From Marinobacter sp. 1-4A (GTDB lineage Bacteria > Pseudomonadota > Gammaproteobacteria > Pseudomonadales > Oleiphilaceae): a stretch of 64,000 bases of DNA. The DNA lies in NCBI RefSeq assembly GCF_016597725.1, contig NZ_VCGY01000006.1, forward strand, positions 171,217-235,216, read 5' to 3'. The translations under genes and the position numbers were made by a program. Below, piece after piece: positions 47,978-56,833 of this stretch. The notes below the pieces were generated by a model. The model did no database searches, was not told the DNA's origin, and saw nothing but the letters and a program-made list of their open reading frames with translations. The first letter of the stretch is position 1. Each line of letters opens with the position of its first letter.

Positions 47978-48874
47978 ATGAGCAAACCCTGCGATGGACA
48001 GTGTGGCAGCGAAGATTCTGTCGTTAACAATGAGCTTCAGAGCCCCGTCACCGCCGAAACAGACAGCCAGCTCAGCACCTACAGCGTGCCGAAAATGGAT
48101 TGCCCCTCAGAAGAGCGAATGATTCGAATGGCGCTCACGGGTTTTGACAACATTCAGTCACTCTCATTCGACCTATCGAATCGAAAGCTGGAAATTATCC
48201 ATCAAGGCGAAGTCGGACCTATTACCAGCAAACTGGAAACCCTGGGTCTGGGCGCTTCCTTGCAGAGGACAGAAGACGCCAGCGCTGAATCCGTCAGAGC
48301 GGCTGAATCTTCTAAGGCCAACGAAAGCGAAGAGTCCGGCACTTTATGGATACTGCTGGCAATCAACGCACTGATGTTTCTGGTCGAGATGACGATGGGC
48401 CTGATCGCCCAGTCCGCTGGCCTGATTGCAGACTCGCTAGACATGCTTGCCGATGCCGCCGTCTACGGTCTCGCGCTTTACGCCGTTGGGCACGGCATCA
48501 AAATGCAGGTCAGAGCGGCGCATGTGGCTGGCATACTCCAGCTTATCCTTGCCGCTGGGGTACTGGTTGAAGTTGGCAGGCGCTTTCTGTTTGGCAGTGA
48601 TCCCCAGTCGTCAATGATGATGGCCGTCGCATCTGTGGCCCTTATTGCCAACATCAGTTGCCTGCTCCTGATCGCCAAACACCGTGACGGCGGTGCTCAC
48701 ATGAAAGCCAGCTGGATATTTTCGGCCAATGATGTGGTTATCAATCTGGGAGTTATCCTTGCAGCCCTTCTTGTTGCCTGGACCGGCTCCAACTACCCGG
48801 ATCTGGTTATTGGCGGTATTGTGGGAGGCATTGTACTCATTGGTGCCAAGCGCATCCTTGCGCTAAAAGGATAA
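47978..48874 (+). CDS. CDF-like cation transporter with N-terminal metal-binding-like domain
   Basis: A 298-residue membrane protein. Residues 1-100 hold a Cys-containing lead (CDGQCG) and an HMA-like ferredoxin fold with a single Cys (VPKMDCPSEERMIRMAL). Six membrane segments follow. The TM2 motif is DSLDMLAD, with Asp where zinc CDFs have His, and the TM5 His is replaced (FSANDVVIN). The usual C-terminal cytosolic domain is absent. Metal specificity is therefore unclear. ATG 47978 has GGAG upstream. Only 4 bp separate it from lspA. Confidence 0.85.
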   Translation: MSKPCDGQCGSEDSVVNNELQSPVTAETDSQLSTYSVPKMDCPSEERMIRMALTGFDNIQSLSFDLSNRKLEIIHQGEVGPITSKLETLGLGASLQRTEDASAESVRAAESSKANESEESGTLWILLAINALMFLVEMTMGLIAQSAGLIADSLDMLADAAVYGLALYAVGHGIKMQVRAAHVAGILQLILAAGVLVEVGRRFLFGSDPQSSMMMAVASVALIANISCLLLIAKHRDGGAHMKASWIFSANDVVINLGVILAALLVAWTGSNYPDLVIGGIVGGIVLIGAKRILALKG

Positions 48875-48878
48875 TTCG

Positions 48879-49394
48879 ATGTCTGAAGACCGTTCTCGCT
48901 TTTTTACGCTCACTTTTCTCGGCTTTTCGGCACTTATAGCTCTGGCCGACCAACTTATTAAATGGCTCGTCCAGCAATCCATGGCTTACGGACAATCGGT
49001 TGAGATCACCCCTTTCTTTAATTGGGTGCACGTATGGAATAAAGGCGCTGCCTTCAGTCTCTTTGCCGATGGCGGTGGCTGGCAGCGATATTTTTTTATT
49101 GCGATAGCCATTGTCGTCTCGGCTGTTCTGGTCAAATTGATTCGGGACAGCCATAAGCGAACCGAAGCACTAGCCTATTCGATGGTACTTGGCGGTGCAT
49201 TTGGAAATGTCATCGACCGAGTTTTTCGAGGCTATGTTGTCGATTACCTGGATTTTCATTGGCAATCCCGGCACTGGCCGGCGTTCAACCTTGCCGACGT
49301 GTTCATCGTCCTGGGCGTGGCCATGATTTTGGTCACGAGCTTCACAGCCGAGAAAGGTGCCGGGAATAACATGGAAAATCGCCAGAATGGCTAG
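48879..49394 (+). CDS. lspA: Lipoprotein signal peptidase
   Basis: A 171-residue inner-membrane aspartyl protease that removes signal peptides from prolipoproteins. The two catalytic Asp motifs are GNVIDRVFRG and FNLADVFIVLG; the WNKGAAFSL segment is also conserved. This is likely an accessory copy: lspA genes recur in lead and cadmium resistance operons (pbr type), usually beside a CDF or P-type ATPase, as here. Confidence 0.94.
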   Translation: MSEDRSRFFTLTFLGFSALIALADQLIKWLVQQSMAYGQSVEITPFFNWVHVWNKGAAFSLFADGGGWQRYFFIAIAIVVSAVLVKLIRDSHKRTEALAYSMVLGGAFGNVIDRVFRGYVVDYLDFHWQSRHWPAFNLADVFIVLGVAMILVTSFTAEKGAGNNMENRQNG

Positions 49395-49404
49395 TTTTCG
49401 CGCG

Positions 49405-49454
49405 GTCGCAACACTCGCTAAGCCCTCTGAGCCAGGCTTAGCGAGTGTTGCGAC
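49405..49454. repeat. Perfect 20-bp inverted repeat
   Basis: GTCGCAACACTCGCTAAGCC is mirrored exactly 10 nt later. There is no T-run on either side (TACGTTTAATTG follows). It may be a terminator or mRNA barrier between lspA and the next gene, or a protein-binding site. Confidence 0.75.
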
Positions 49455-49491
49455 TACGTTTAATTGAACAGCAACGACCAAGGAGAAAACA

Positions 49492-50400
49492 ATGGGCCAC
49501 GAGCATGCTCACATGTCACCGGATACTAAGGATAAGAGAGTTGCAGTAGCTATCTGGGCGAACGGTATCCTAACCTTGGCTCAGATCGCTGGAGGGATCT
49601 TCGCTGGCAGCTTGGCGCTGATAGCCGACGCTATACACAACTTTTCGGATATGGCGTCACTATTTATCGCATTTGCGGCGCGGAAGATTGCACGCCGCCC
49701 GGCCGACTCGAAGATGACCTTTGGCTACGGGAGAATTGAGGTTGTTGCGGCACTCATAAATTACACCACTTTGATAATGATCGGGGCATATTTGATCTAC
49801 GAAGGTGGCATGCGATTCATAGATCCCCCGGAAATCAAGGGGTGGTGGGTAGTTTGGCTTGGCATTATCGCATTGGTAGTGGATGGTTTGACCGCGCTGC
49901 TTACTTACTCCATGCAAAAGGACAGCGTCAACATCCGTGCGCTGTTTCTACACAACTTGTCTGATGCGTTTGCGTCAATTGCAGTCGTTGTAGGCGGCGC
50001 CCTGATTCTCCTGTACGACATGCGTTGGGTTGATCCCGCGATCACAATTGGTATCGCAAGCTATATTCTCTACCTGGGTCTAACGGAAATCGGCGGAACC
50101 ATCCGGACACTCATGCTGGGTAGTCCATTGGATATCGACACAGATTCTGTCATCGAGGCTTTATCAAACGTAGAAGGCGTTTTAGACCTTCACCACGTAC
50201 ATTTCTGGCAGATGGGTGAGCATGATGCCTCCCTCGACGCCCATGTGGTGGTCGAAATAAGTGCCTGGAATGAACTTGAAAAAGTCAAGGGTGGGATAAA
50301 ACGAACTTTGGAAAACGAGTTCGGCATCACTCATTCAACATTGGAGTTTGAACATCCTGATCACAGTCACAAAGATGCCCATACTTATGGCCATGGCTAG
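49492..50400 (+). CDS. Cation diffusion facilitator (CzcD/ZitB type)
   Basis: A 302-residue zinc-type CDF with six membrane segments and a C-terminal cytosolic domain. Both HxxxD metal motifs are intact: IADAIHNFSDMASL in TM2 and LFLHNLSDAFASI in TM5. The N-terminus (GHEHAHMS) and C-terminus (HPDHSHKDAHTYGHG) are His-rich. It exports Zn2+ or similar divalent ions in exchange for protons. An AAGGAG site precedes the ATG. Confidence 0.93.
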   Translation: MGHEHAHMSPDTKDKRVAVAIWANGILTLAQIAGGIFAGSLALIADAIHNFSDMASLFIAFAARKIARRPADSKMTFGYGRIEVVAALINYTTLIMIGAYLIYEGGMRFIDPPEIKGWWVVWLGIIALVVDGLTALLTYSMQKDSVNIRALFLHNLSDAFASIAVVVGGALILLYDMRWVDPAITIGIASYILYLGLTEIGGTIRTLMLGSPLDIDTDSVIEALSNVEGVLDLHHVHFWQMGEHDASLDAHVVVEISAWNELEKVKGGIKRTLENEFGITHSTLEFEHPDHSHKDAHTYGHG

Positions 50401-50424
50401 CAGGGCTGCTGAAAAGGGTACCGT

Positions 50425-51435
50425 GTGGCAGATATGCTGCGAATGGCCGACATTCCACTCGGTTACGAGCACGCCATGCGAGACGTAATTGAACGCCACC
50501 AGGTCTGGGCCTACCTCATCGCTGTTGTTTTCGGACTGTCTGTGGATTGGACATCGTCCCTCGGTGACAGTGTGCCGGATTACTTAATCTGGGGGTTGCT
50601 CGGAGTTCTGCTCTACGCCACATTTACTCAAACACCGTTGACCCACCTGTCTGATATGTTCCGGGACCGTCGGTTCATGGGTGCCTTGCTCACCGGAAAT
50701 TTTCTGGTCATGCCGGCGATCACTGCCTTGCTGATATTGGCGCTGCCGGACAATGACGCGCTGAAGTTGGGAGTGCTTCTGGTATTGCTGATGCCCTGTA
50801 CCGACTGGTTTGTCACCTTCACTCACCTAGGCAAGGGGGACAGCACCCGAGCCATTGCGGCAACACCGGTTCTGCTGATTGCTCAACTGGGTCTTCTTCC
50901 ACTTTACCTCTGGCTTTTCATGGGTAATCAGTTCGACGTGAATCTTGAGCTTGGGCGGCACCTCCTGCCGGCCTTTGGCGGGCTGATTATTGTCCCGCTT
51001 ATCCTGGCATTTCTGACTGAAAAATGGGCCGAAAACTCCAGAAAAGCCATCGGGTTCATTCGCTTCATGGGTCTGATGCCGGTCCCTCTGCTGACAGTCG
51101 TACTGTTCATCATCTCAATGACACAGGTCAGCCAGATCGACAGTACCGGCTCACTTATCTGGCCCTTGATGATTCTGTTTCCGGCCTATCTTCTAGCTGC
51201 GGCTCTGGTTGGAAAGGCTCTGCGCCGGGTCTTTCGATTACCGGTAGAAACCGGTCGCACCGTCATCTTCAGCCTAGGAACACGCAACTCCTTCGTGGTT
51301 TTACCTTTGGCACTGTCAATGCCAGAGGCCTGGGCTGTGGCCGTCGTGGTGATTGTCGTCCAGTCTTTGTTGGAACTGTTTGGAATGATGCTTTATCTGC
51401 GGTGGGTGCCTAGTCGGCTGCTACCGGACACCTGA
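50425..51435 (+). CDS. ACR3/bile-acid-symporter-family transporter
   Basis: A 336-residue protein with about ten membrane segments. The stretch LMPCTDWFVTFTHLGKGDS near residue 130 matches the conserved Cys-containing TM4 of ACR3 arsenite pumps. It is shorter and more diverged than typical ACR3 and no arsR or arsC is nearby, so the substrate is open. It starts with GTG, 24 bp after the CDF gene. Confidence 0.82.
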   Translation: MADMLRMADIPLGYEHAMRDVIERHQVWAYLIAVVFGLSVDWTSSLGDSVPDYLIWGLLGVLLYATFTQTPLTHLSDMFRDRRFMGALLTGNFLVMPAITALLILALPDNDALKLGVLLVLLMPCTDWFVTFTHLGKGDSTRAIAATPVLLIAQLGLLPLYLWLFMGNQFDVNLELGRHLLPAFGGLIIVPLILAFLTEKWAENSRKAIGFIRFMGLMPVPLLTVVLFIISMTQVSQIDSTGSLIWPLMILFPAYLLAAALVGKALRRVFRLPVETGRTVIFSLGTRNSFVVLPLALSMPEAWAVAVVVIVVQSLLELFGMMLYLRWVPSRLLPDT

Positions 51436-51479
51436 ATAATCTGAAACCCGTAAACTCATTTAAAATAGGAAGATCTCCC

Positions 51480-52118
51480 GTGCAAACCCGAACCCTGGTC
51501 ATCAGTCTCCTTCTTTTTTGTCTGGTTGTCTTTGCTGGTGCTTTTGTTATTTACGATCGCTCCCAGGGCACTAATGAACCCGCCGTTGTTGAAAAAACGC
51601 CACTGGTGAGGGATTACTCTCCCGTTATTGGCCCTGAGGACGCGCCGGTAACCATTGTCGAGTTCTTCGACCCATCCTGCGAAGGTTGTCGCGCCATGCA
51701 TCCCTATGTGAAACAGATTCAGGCTGCCTACCCGGACAACGTGCGTCTGGTACTGCGCTACGTATTGTTTCACAAAGGCTCGGAAGAGGCCGTCAGAATC
51801 CTGGAAACCGCCCGTGAACAGGGGGTCTATGAGCCGGTACTGGACGCTGTTATGGAAGCACAACCGAAATGGCACGATGATCCAAAGGTCGCCGCAGCAT
51901 GGGATGCGGCGGAGTCAGCCGGACTTGATGTCGAAGCCGCTCGGGCCGGTATGAACTCACCCGAGATTGACGGCATTATTCAACAGGATGCTGCGGACGT
52001 TAAGGCGGTTGGAATTTCCGGAACCCCAACATTCTACGTTAACGGAGACACCTTGAGCCGCCTGGGGCCTCAGGAACTGTACGACCTGGTGACATCCAAG
52101 GTAGGGTCACTGAAATAA
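51480..52118 (+). CDS. DsbA-family thiol-disulfide protein 1
   Basis: A 212-residue protein with an N-terminal membrane anchor (residues 6-25) and a periplasmic thioredoxin-like domain. The active site is CEGC in EFFDPSCEGCRAMHP and the cis-Pro loop is GISGTPTFYV. It is closely related to the protein at 55295. GTG start with AGGA upstream. In this family such proteins oxidise or isomerise periplasmic thiols; the neighbouring SCO and CtaG genes suggest copper-thiol handling. Confidence 0.9.
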   Translation: MQTRTLVISLLLFCLVVFAGAFVIYDRSQGTNEPAVVEKTPLVRDYSPVIGPEDAPVTIVEFFDPSCEGCRAMHPYVKQIQAAYPDNVRLVLRYVLFHKGSEEAVRILETAREQGVYEPVLDAVMEAQPKWHDDPKVAAAWDAAESAGLDVEAARAGMNSPEIDGIIQQDAADVKAVGISGTPTFYVNGDTLSRLGPQELYDLVTSKVGSLK

Positions 52119-52140
52119 CAACAAAACAACCGGCAACGCT

Positions 52141-52983
52141 ATGTCACTGCTTGACTACCTTTTACCCTACGATTTCTCGCCGCTGACCATACTCAGCTAC
52201 ATGCTCGTGATGGGATTCTATGGCGTCGGGCTAATTCGGATGCCGGAACAGGACCGGCCAGGCTCACTGCGGATCTTTGCGTTCACCCTGGGGGTACTGA
52301 TCTGTTATGCGGTGATGCAGACCCGCTTCGATTACTACGCACAATACATGTTCTTCGTCCATCGGGGTCAGCACCTGATTCTTCATCATATCGGTCCGAT
52401 CCTGATCGCCCTGTCCAACCCTTTACCGGTCATGCGGTTCTGGTTCGCAAAAATCAGCCCGGGCTGGAGGCATACATTGAGGCCTCTGGGCTGGGTCTAT
52501 AACGTTCTGCAACAGCCTTTTATCGCCCTTTTCCTGTTTGTCGGGCTTATCTATTTCTGGCTGTGGCCATCAATCCATTTTGACGCCATGCTCAGCCGGG
52601 ATCTGTATTGGGTCATGAACTGGAGCATGTTGCTGGATGGCCTGCTGTTCTGGTGGTTGATCTTTGATCCAAGACCGCCGGCGATCACCTCATCGCTGGG
52701 GTATGGCAGACGCATGTTGGTTCTGGCCGCCGCAGGTGTGCTTCAGATGTTTCTTGGGGCGTGGATCGTGTTTTCACGTGACATGGTCTATGACGTTTAC
52801 GAAGTCTGTGGCAGGGCCTGGCCGCTGGACCCGGAAGTCGACCAGCTACTGGGAGGCATGCTGACCTATATTCCTCCGGCCATGATGAGCATTCTTGGCA
52901 TTCTTCTGATGCTCCGGCGAGCCATGCATCAGGACGGAAAATATACCAACCAATCCAAACAACTTGAGGAAACAGCGTCATGA
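52141..52983 (+). CDS. CtaG-like (caa3-type) cytochrome oxidase assembly protein
   Basis: A 280-residue protein with about seven membrane segments. Conserved features are HRGQHLILHHIGP near residue 80, with His residues that could ligate copper, and repeated aromatic-rich helices. The PF09678-type family assists copper insertion into cytochrome oxidase. No oxidase subunit genes are present here, so a role in copper delivery or export for other targets is possible. It overlaps the SCO gene by 4 bp. Confidence 0.87.
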   Translation: MSLLDYLLPYDFSPLTILSYMLVMGFYGVGLIRMPEQDRPGSLRIFAFTLGVLICYAVMQTRFDYYAQYMFFVHRGQHLILHHIGPILIALSNPLPVMRFWFAKISPGWRHTLRPLGWVYNVLQQPFIALFLFVGLIYFWLWPSIHFDAMLSRDLYWVMNWSMLLDGLLFWWLIFDPRPPAITSSLGYGRRMLVLAAAGVLQMFLGAWIVFSRDMVYDVYEVCGRAWPLDPEVDQLLGGMLTYIPPAMMSILGILLMLRRAMHQDGKYTNQSKQLEETAS

Positions 52984-53603
52984 GAACTCGCTTCTGGCGA
53001 CAGCGCACCAACATCATATCGGCGACCTTAACGCTGATAGCAGCCCTATTGCTGACTGGTTGCTTTGGCAATGACGAGGAAGACTGGAACGGTAAAAACA
53101 TCAGTGGCTTGATGCCTGAGCTGGAATTCGACCTGATCAATAGCCAGGGCAAGTCTGTATCTGGCGATGATTACAGTGGCCGCGTGAGAATGCTGTTTTT
53201 CGGGTTCACCTCGTGCCCCGATGTTTGCCCGACCGCCCTGCAAAAACTCAATCAGGCAACCAGTGGCCTGGACCCCGCGCTTCAGGATGAAGTACTCACT
53301 TTGTTCGTGAGTGTCGATCCGAAACGTGACACGCCTGAGCGTCTCGCAAAATACGTGGATTTCTTCGGCGACAATATTGTAGGACTCACTGGAAAAGAAC
53401 CCCAGCTTCGTGAACTGGCAAAACGATATAGAACAACCTTCGGTTATGACGAACCTGCCGCTGATGGAAATTATGCGGTGTCACACAGCAGCGCGATTTA
53501 TGTATTTGATCGCGAAGGTAACCCCCGCCTCTTAATGCGGCCCGATCTGAGTAGAGAAGAAATTCGGCATGACCTCGTTGCTCTTATTCAGGAGGATGCC
53601 TGA
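52980..53603 (+). CDS. SCO1/SenC-family copper chaperone
   Basis: A 207-residue protein with a lipoprotein-like signal (LTLIAALLLTGCFGN) and a thioredoxin fold. The copper site is complete: CPDVCP (CxxxC) and a later His in YAVSHSSAIYVFD. It delivers copper or reduces thiols in the periplasm. An accessory lspA upstream could process it, as its signal ends in a lipobox LTGC. A near-copy at 57208 is broken. Confidence 0.93.
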   Translation: MRTRFWRQRTNIISATLTLIAALLLTGCFGNDEEDWNGKNISGLMPELEFDLINSQGKSVSGDDYSGRVRMLFFGFTSCPDVCPTALQKLNQATSGLDPALQDEVLTLFVSVDPKRDTPERLAKYVDFFGDNIVGLTGKEPQLRELAKRYRTTFGYDEPAADGNYAVSHSSAIYVFDREGNPRLLMRPDLSREEIRHDLVALIQEDA

Positions 53604-53664
53604 CTGAATAGACTGTCCCAACTCGAATTGAGACAGTCCTGGTTGGCGGGCACATACAAAGTGG

Positions 53665-54072
53665 TTAAGCAGAGCCGGAGAGTGTCTCGATAATTCGGCA
53701 GTCCATAATAACTCCGCCGTCACAACACGCACTCAGTCTTTCCAACTCGTGTTCCATTGCATGTAGATCTTTCAGTCGAGAGCGCACTTGAACCAGTTGT
53801 TGTTCAACTTTGGCGTCCACACCCGCACAGGACTCCTGCTGACGATCCGCCAGTGAAAGCAGTTCACGAATATCGTCAAGGCTAAATCCGAGCCCGCGGC
53901 TTCGTCGAATAAACAGCAGCCGCGAATGATCCTCTTCGGAGTAGAGACGATAGCCCGACTCCGAGCGGGTCGCTTTCGGCAACAGTCCAATTTTTTCGTA
54001 ATAACGGATGGTCACGGGCTTAACGCCCGTATCATCAGCTAGCCGACCGACCGTGTTCCTTTTTTCGCTCAT
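53665..54072 (-). CDS. MerR-family metal regulator (CadR/PbrR-like)
   Basis: A 135-residue regulator: winged helix (VGRLADDTGVKPVTIRYYEKIGLL), dimer helix and a C-terminal metal loop. Three Cys positions expected for divalent-metal sensors are visible: QESCAGVD at the end of the DNA domain, and ACCDGGVIMDC near the C-terminus. ATG 54072 is chosen over a start at 54123, which would overlap the divergent promoter. It probably controls the CDF-like gene at 54142 and perhaps the site at 47917. Confidence 0.92.
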   Translation of the reverse strand: MSEKRNTVGRLADDTGVKPVTIRYYEKIGLLPKATRSESGYRLYSEEDHSRLLFIRRSRGLGFSLDDIRELLSLADRQQESCAGVDAKVEQQLVQVRSRLKDLHAMEHELERLSACCDGGVIMDCRIIETLSGSA

Positions 54073-54077
54073 CGCTA

Positions 54078-54110
54078 TTGACCTTATAGTTACTATAACC
54101 ACCAGTGTAT
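54078..54110 (+). promoter_or_regulatory. MerR-type promoter of the second CDF-like operon
   Basis: TTGACC at 54078-54083 is followed by a perfect dyad TTATAGT-T-ACTATAA (54084-54098) and a -10-like region about 19-20 bp after the -35. The merR gene starts 6 bp to the left, in the usual divergent plan. Confidence 0.82.
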
Positions 54111-54141
54111 CGATGTATTGCACGTTTTAGGAGGGTTCGTC

Positions 54142-54867
54142 GTGGACAGCTGCTGTGAAAACAAGGCCGGTGAACTGGCACAATTGCGAGCGAGCCAAAG
54201 CCGGGTGCTTTACATTGCGCTTGCCATCAACGCAGTGATGTTTGTGGTGGAATTCAGCGCCGGCTGGATTGCAAGCTCTACCGCGTTGCTGGGCGATTCG
54301 CTGGATATGTTTGGCGACGCGTCTGTCTATGCACTGACACTGTTCGTGCTGGACCGAAGCCGTCGCGCGCGTGCCGGAGCGGCTTTGTTCAAAGGCGGCT
54401 TTATGCTGTTGTTCGGGCTTGTTGTTGTCGCCGATGCCATCCGCAAGCTGGTGATACAGGAAGTGCCCGCCGCCGAGTGGATGGGCGCTGTCGGCGCTCT
54501 TGCCCTGTTTGCAAACGGCGTTTGTTTTGTGTTGCTCTACCGTCATCGTGCGGACGATCTCAATATGCGTTCCACCTGGATGTGTTCCAGGAACGATCTG
54601 TTCGCCAATAGCAGTGTAATCATTGCGGCAGGATTGGTCGCCCTCACCAATACCCTCTGGCCGGACATCATTGTGGGCCTCGCCATTGCTGCGCTATTCC
54701 TGCACTCCGCTTGGCAGGTCATCCGTGAGGGTATGGAGGAATGGCGTGCCGGTGGGGCTGAAACCGCCGATAAATCGAGCAAAGATGAAGGCGATACCGC
54801 TGGAAACAGCTGCTGCTCTTCTTCGCAAAGCACTTGTGCCAATGAATCCAGAGAGCCATCCCGGTGA
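54142..54867 (+). CDS. CDF-like cation transporter, short form with Cys-rich tail
   Basis: A 241-residue membrane protein with six helices. As in the gene at 47978, TM2 reads DSLDMFGD and TM5 CSRNDLFAN, so both His of the zinc-type motif are lost. There is no C-terminal cytosolic domain, but both ends carry Cys (VDSCCENK; NSCCSSSQSTC). The GTG at 54142 is set by AGGAGG 7 bp upstream; the TTG at 54118 lies ahead of that site. It overlaps dsbB by 4 bp. Confidence 0.87.
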   Translation: MDSCCENKAGELAQLRASQSRVLYIALAINAVMFVVEFSAGWIASSTALLGDSLDMFGDASVYALTLFVLDRSRRARAGAALFKGGFMLLFGLVVVADAIRKLVIQEVPAAEWMGAVGALALFANGVCFVLLYRHRADDLNMRSTWMCSRNDLFANSSVIIAAGLVALTNTLWPDIIVGLAIAALFLHSAWQVIREGMEEWRAGGAETADKSSKDEGDTAGNSCCSSSQSTCANESREPSR

Positions 54868-55298
54868 CCACCAAGAACCGGGTGATTCCATGGGGGCTGC
54901 TGCTGTCAGCCTGGCTACTGGCGGCGGGGTCCTCGCTTTCAGCCATCTACATCGGGGAAGTTCTCGGGCAGGCTCCGTGCGTTCTGTGCTGGTTTCAGCG
55001 CGCCTTCATGTTTCCGTTGGCGGTGATTCTCGCAGTCGCCTGCTACTACTCGGATTTTAACGTTTGGCGCTACGCTATGCCGCTGTCTGTCATTGGCTCC
55101 CTGTTCGCTCTAGCCCACTCACTGCTTTATGTGGGGCTCATTCCACAACCCATTCAGCCCTGCACGGCCACTGGCCCGTCCTGCTCGGGTGACGGAATGA
55201 CGATATTTGGTGGGCTGCCGCTTCCGTTTCTATCGCTGGCCATTTTTGTTGCCATCATCATTCTGCTCTTGCTTATCCGTCGGAGAGTTCATACATGA
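54864..55298 (+). CDS. dsbB: Disulfide bond formation protein DsbB
   Basis: A 144-residue inner-membrane protein with four helices. Both redox pairs are present: CVLC in QAPCVLCWFQR and the second pair in CTATGPSCSGDG. It passes electrons from a DsbA-like partner to quinone. The next gene, a DsbA, overlaps it by 4 bp, so they are likely a matched pair under MerR control rather than the housekeeping system. Confidence 0.93.
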   Translation: MTTKNRVIPWGLLLSAWLLAAGSSLSAIYIGEVLGQAPCVLCWFQRAFMFPLAVILAVACYYSDFNVWRYAMPLSVIGSLFALAHSLLYVGLIPQPIQPCTATGPSCSGDGMTIFGGLPLPFLSLAIFVAIIILLLLIRRRVHT

Positions 55299-55972
55299 AT
55301 CGTCGTGCCATCTTTGTTGTCGTGTGTCTCGTGCTGATCGCAGCCTTTTCAGCCGCCGTCCTATTCAAGCCACAGCCCCAGCAGCCTCAAAAAACGGCCA
55401 CCACCGGCGAAAAGTCTGTTGCCGCTGCCGAACCGATCGCGAACCAACAAGCATTGGTACGCTTCCATTCGCCCACATTCGGGCCTGCCGACGCACCGGT
55501 GATCATCGTTGAGTTTTTCGACCCCTCCTGCGAAGCCTGCCGGGCGTTCTACCCGATCGTGAAACAGATACTTGCTGAGTATCCAGGCCAGGTGCGGCTT
55601 GTTTTGCGGTACACAATGTTCCATCAGGGTTCCGAGGAAGTCTCCAGAATTCTGGAAGCAGCTCGCCTGCAAGATGTCTATGAACCGGTGCTGGAAGCTG
55701 TGTTGGAGGTGCAGCCGGCCTGGCACGACGACCCGAAGGTTGCCAAGGCATGGGGAGCGGCCGAGGCAGCCGGTCTGGACCTGTCCCAAGCCCGTGAGGA
55801 TATGCAATCCGAACGGATAAGCGCCATCCTTGATCAGGACATGCAGGACGTCAAAACCATCGGTGTTCGGGGCACCCCGACTTTTTTCGTGAATGGCCGC
55901 CAACTCACGGAGTTTGGTCCCAAACCGCTACTTCGTCTTGTTCAGGAGTCGCTCCCAGACGCACAGAAATAG
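55295..55972 (+). CDS. DsbA-family thiol-disulfide protein 2
   Basis: A 225-residue membrane-anchored thioredoxin-like protein with active site CEAC (EFFDPSCEACRAFYP) and cis-Pro loop GVRGTPTFFV. It is a clear paralogue of the protein at 51480 (shared stretches such as VYEPVL and WHDDPKVA). Coupled to dsbB. The duplicated pair marks the two halves of the metal/thiol block. Confidence 0.92.
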   Translation: MNRRAIFVVVCLVLIAAFSAAVLFKPQPQQPQKTATTGEKSVAAAEPIANQQALVRFHSPTFGPADAPVIIVEFFDPSCEACRAFYPIVKQILAEYPGQVRLVLRYTMFHQGSEEVSRILEAARLQDVYEPVLEAVLEVQPAWHDDPKVAKAWGAAEAAGLDLSQAREDMQSERISAILDQDMQDVKTIGVRGTPTFFVNGRQLTEFGPKPLLRLVQESLPDAQK

Positions 55973-56053
55973 TCGACCGGTGTCGAACAAAACACGGATG
56001 GGCTTGATGCCCTCCACCGTCAACTGAACTCAGAAAATTGAGGACTCACGGAA

Positions 56054-56776
56054 ATGCCAGATCTTGCGACATGGGGAATGCTGGCTGCTTTTTTTGGCGG
56101 CCTGGTGTCATTTTTCTCACCCTGCACTCTGCCGCTGGTTCCGGGGTATCTATCGGTCGTTACGGGCGGCACTGTCACAGACCGTTCGAGTCGACTGCAA
56201 TCTCTGTGGCTCAGTATCTGTTTTGTCCTTGGGTTCAGTGTAGTGTTCATCGCTTTTGGTGCCAGCGCTAGTCTGCTCGGTCAGTGGCTGATGGCCTACC
56301 GGCAGGAAGCCAATCTGGTGGCGGGCATTCTGATTGTGCTGATGGGGCTATTTATGCTGGGCTGGTGGAGCATGCCCGCGTTACAGCGCGACTGGCGCTT
56401 TGGGCAAACCCTTGAGGGTGGACGGCCCACGGCAGCGTTCCTTCTCGGCTTGGCCTTTGCCGTCGGGTGGACACCGTGTATTGGCCCGATATTGGGCGCT
56501 ATCCTGGCTCTCAGTTCCACCCATGCGAATGCTGAAACCGGCATGCTGTACCTGGCCGTTTATTCGCTGGGGTTGGCAATTCCATTTTTGGCAACGGCTT
56601 TATTTATTAAGCACTTTCGGGCGCGAGTGCGCTGGATGAGCCGCTGGAGTCAGTCACTGAGAATCCTGGCAGGGCTGGTTCTGGTTGTTATGGGGGTAAT
56701 GGTGCTGACGGGACAGATGACCCGGTTTGCATCATGGATGTTATCCGCATTTCCGGTACTCGGAAGACTCGGTTGA
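56054..56776 (+). CDS. ccdA: CcdA-type thiol electron transporter
   Basis: A 240-residue inner-membrane protein with six helices. The two conserved Cys lie in FFSPCTLPLVPGY and GWTPCIGPILG, as in CcdA/DsbD-beta. It moves reducing power from cytosolic thioredoxin to periplasmic thiols. Next to the oxidising DsbA-DsbB pair, this gives the cluster both an oxidising and a reducing branch. Confidence 0.92.
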   Translation: MPDLATWGMLAAFFGGLVSFFSPCTLPLVPGYLSVVTGGTVTDRSSRLQSLWLSICFVLGFSVVFIAFGASASLLGQWLMAYRQEANLVAGILIVLMGLFMLGWWSMPALQRDWRFGQTLEGGRPTAAFLLGLAFAVGWTPCIGPILGAILALSSTHANAETGMLYLAVYSLGLAIPFLATALFIKHFRARVRWMSRWSQSLRILAGLVLVVMGVMVLTGQMTRFASWMLSAFPVLGRLG

Positions 56777-56833
56777 TCCCGGGCAAATCTTTGCCCACAA
56801 CTTAGCTGGCCGATAAGGCAGGAGAACTGAGCA

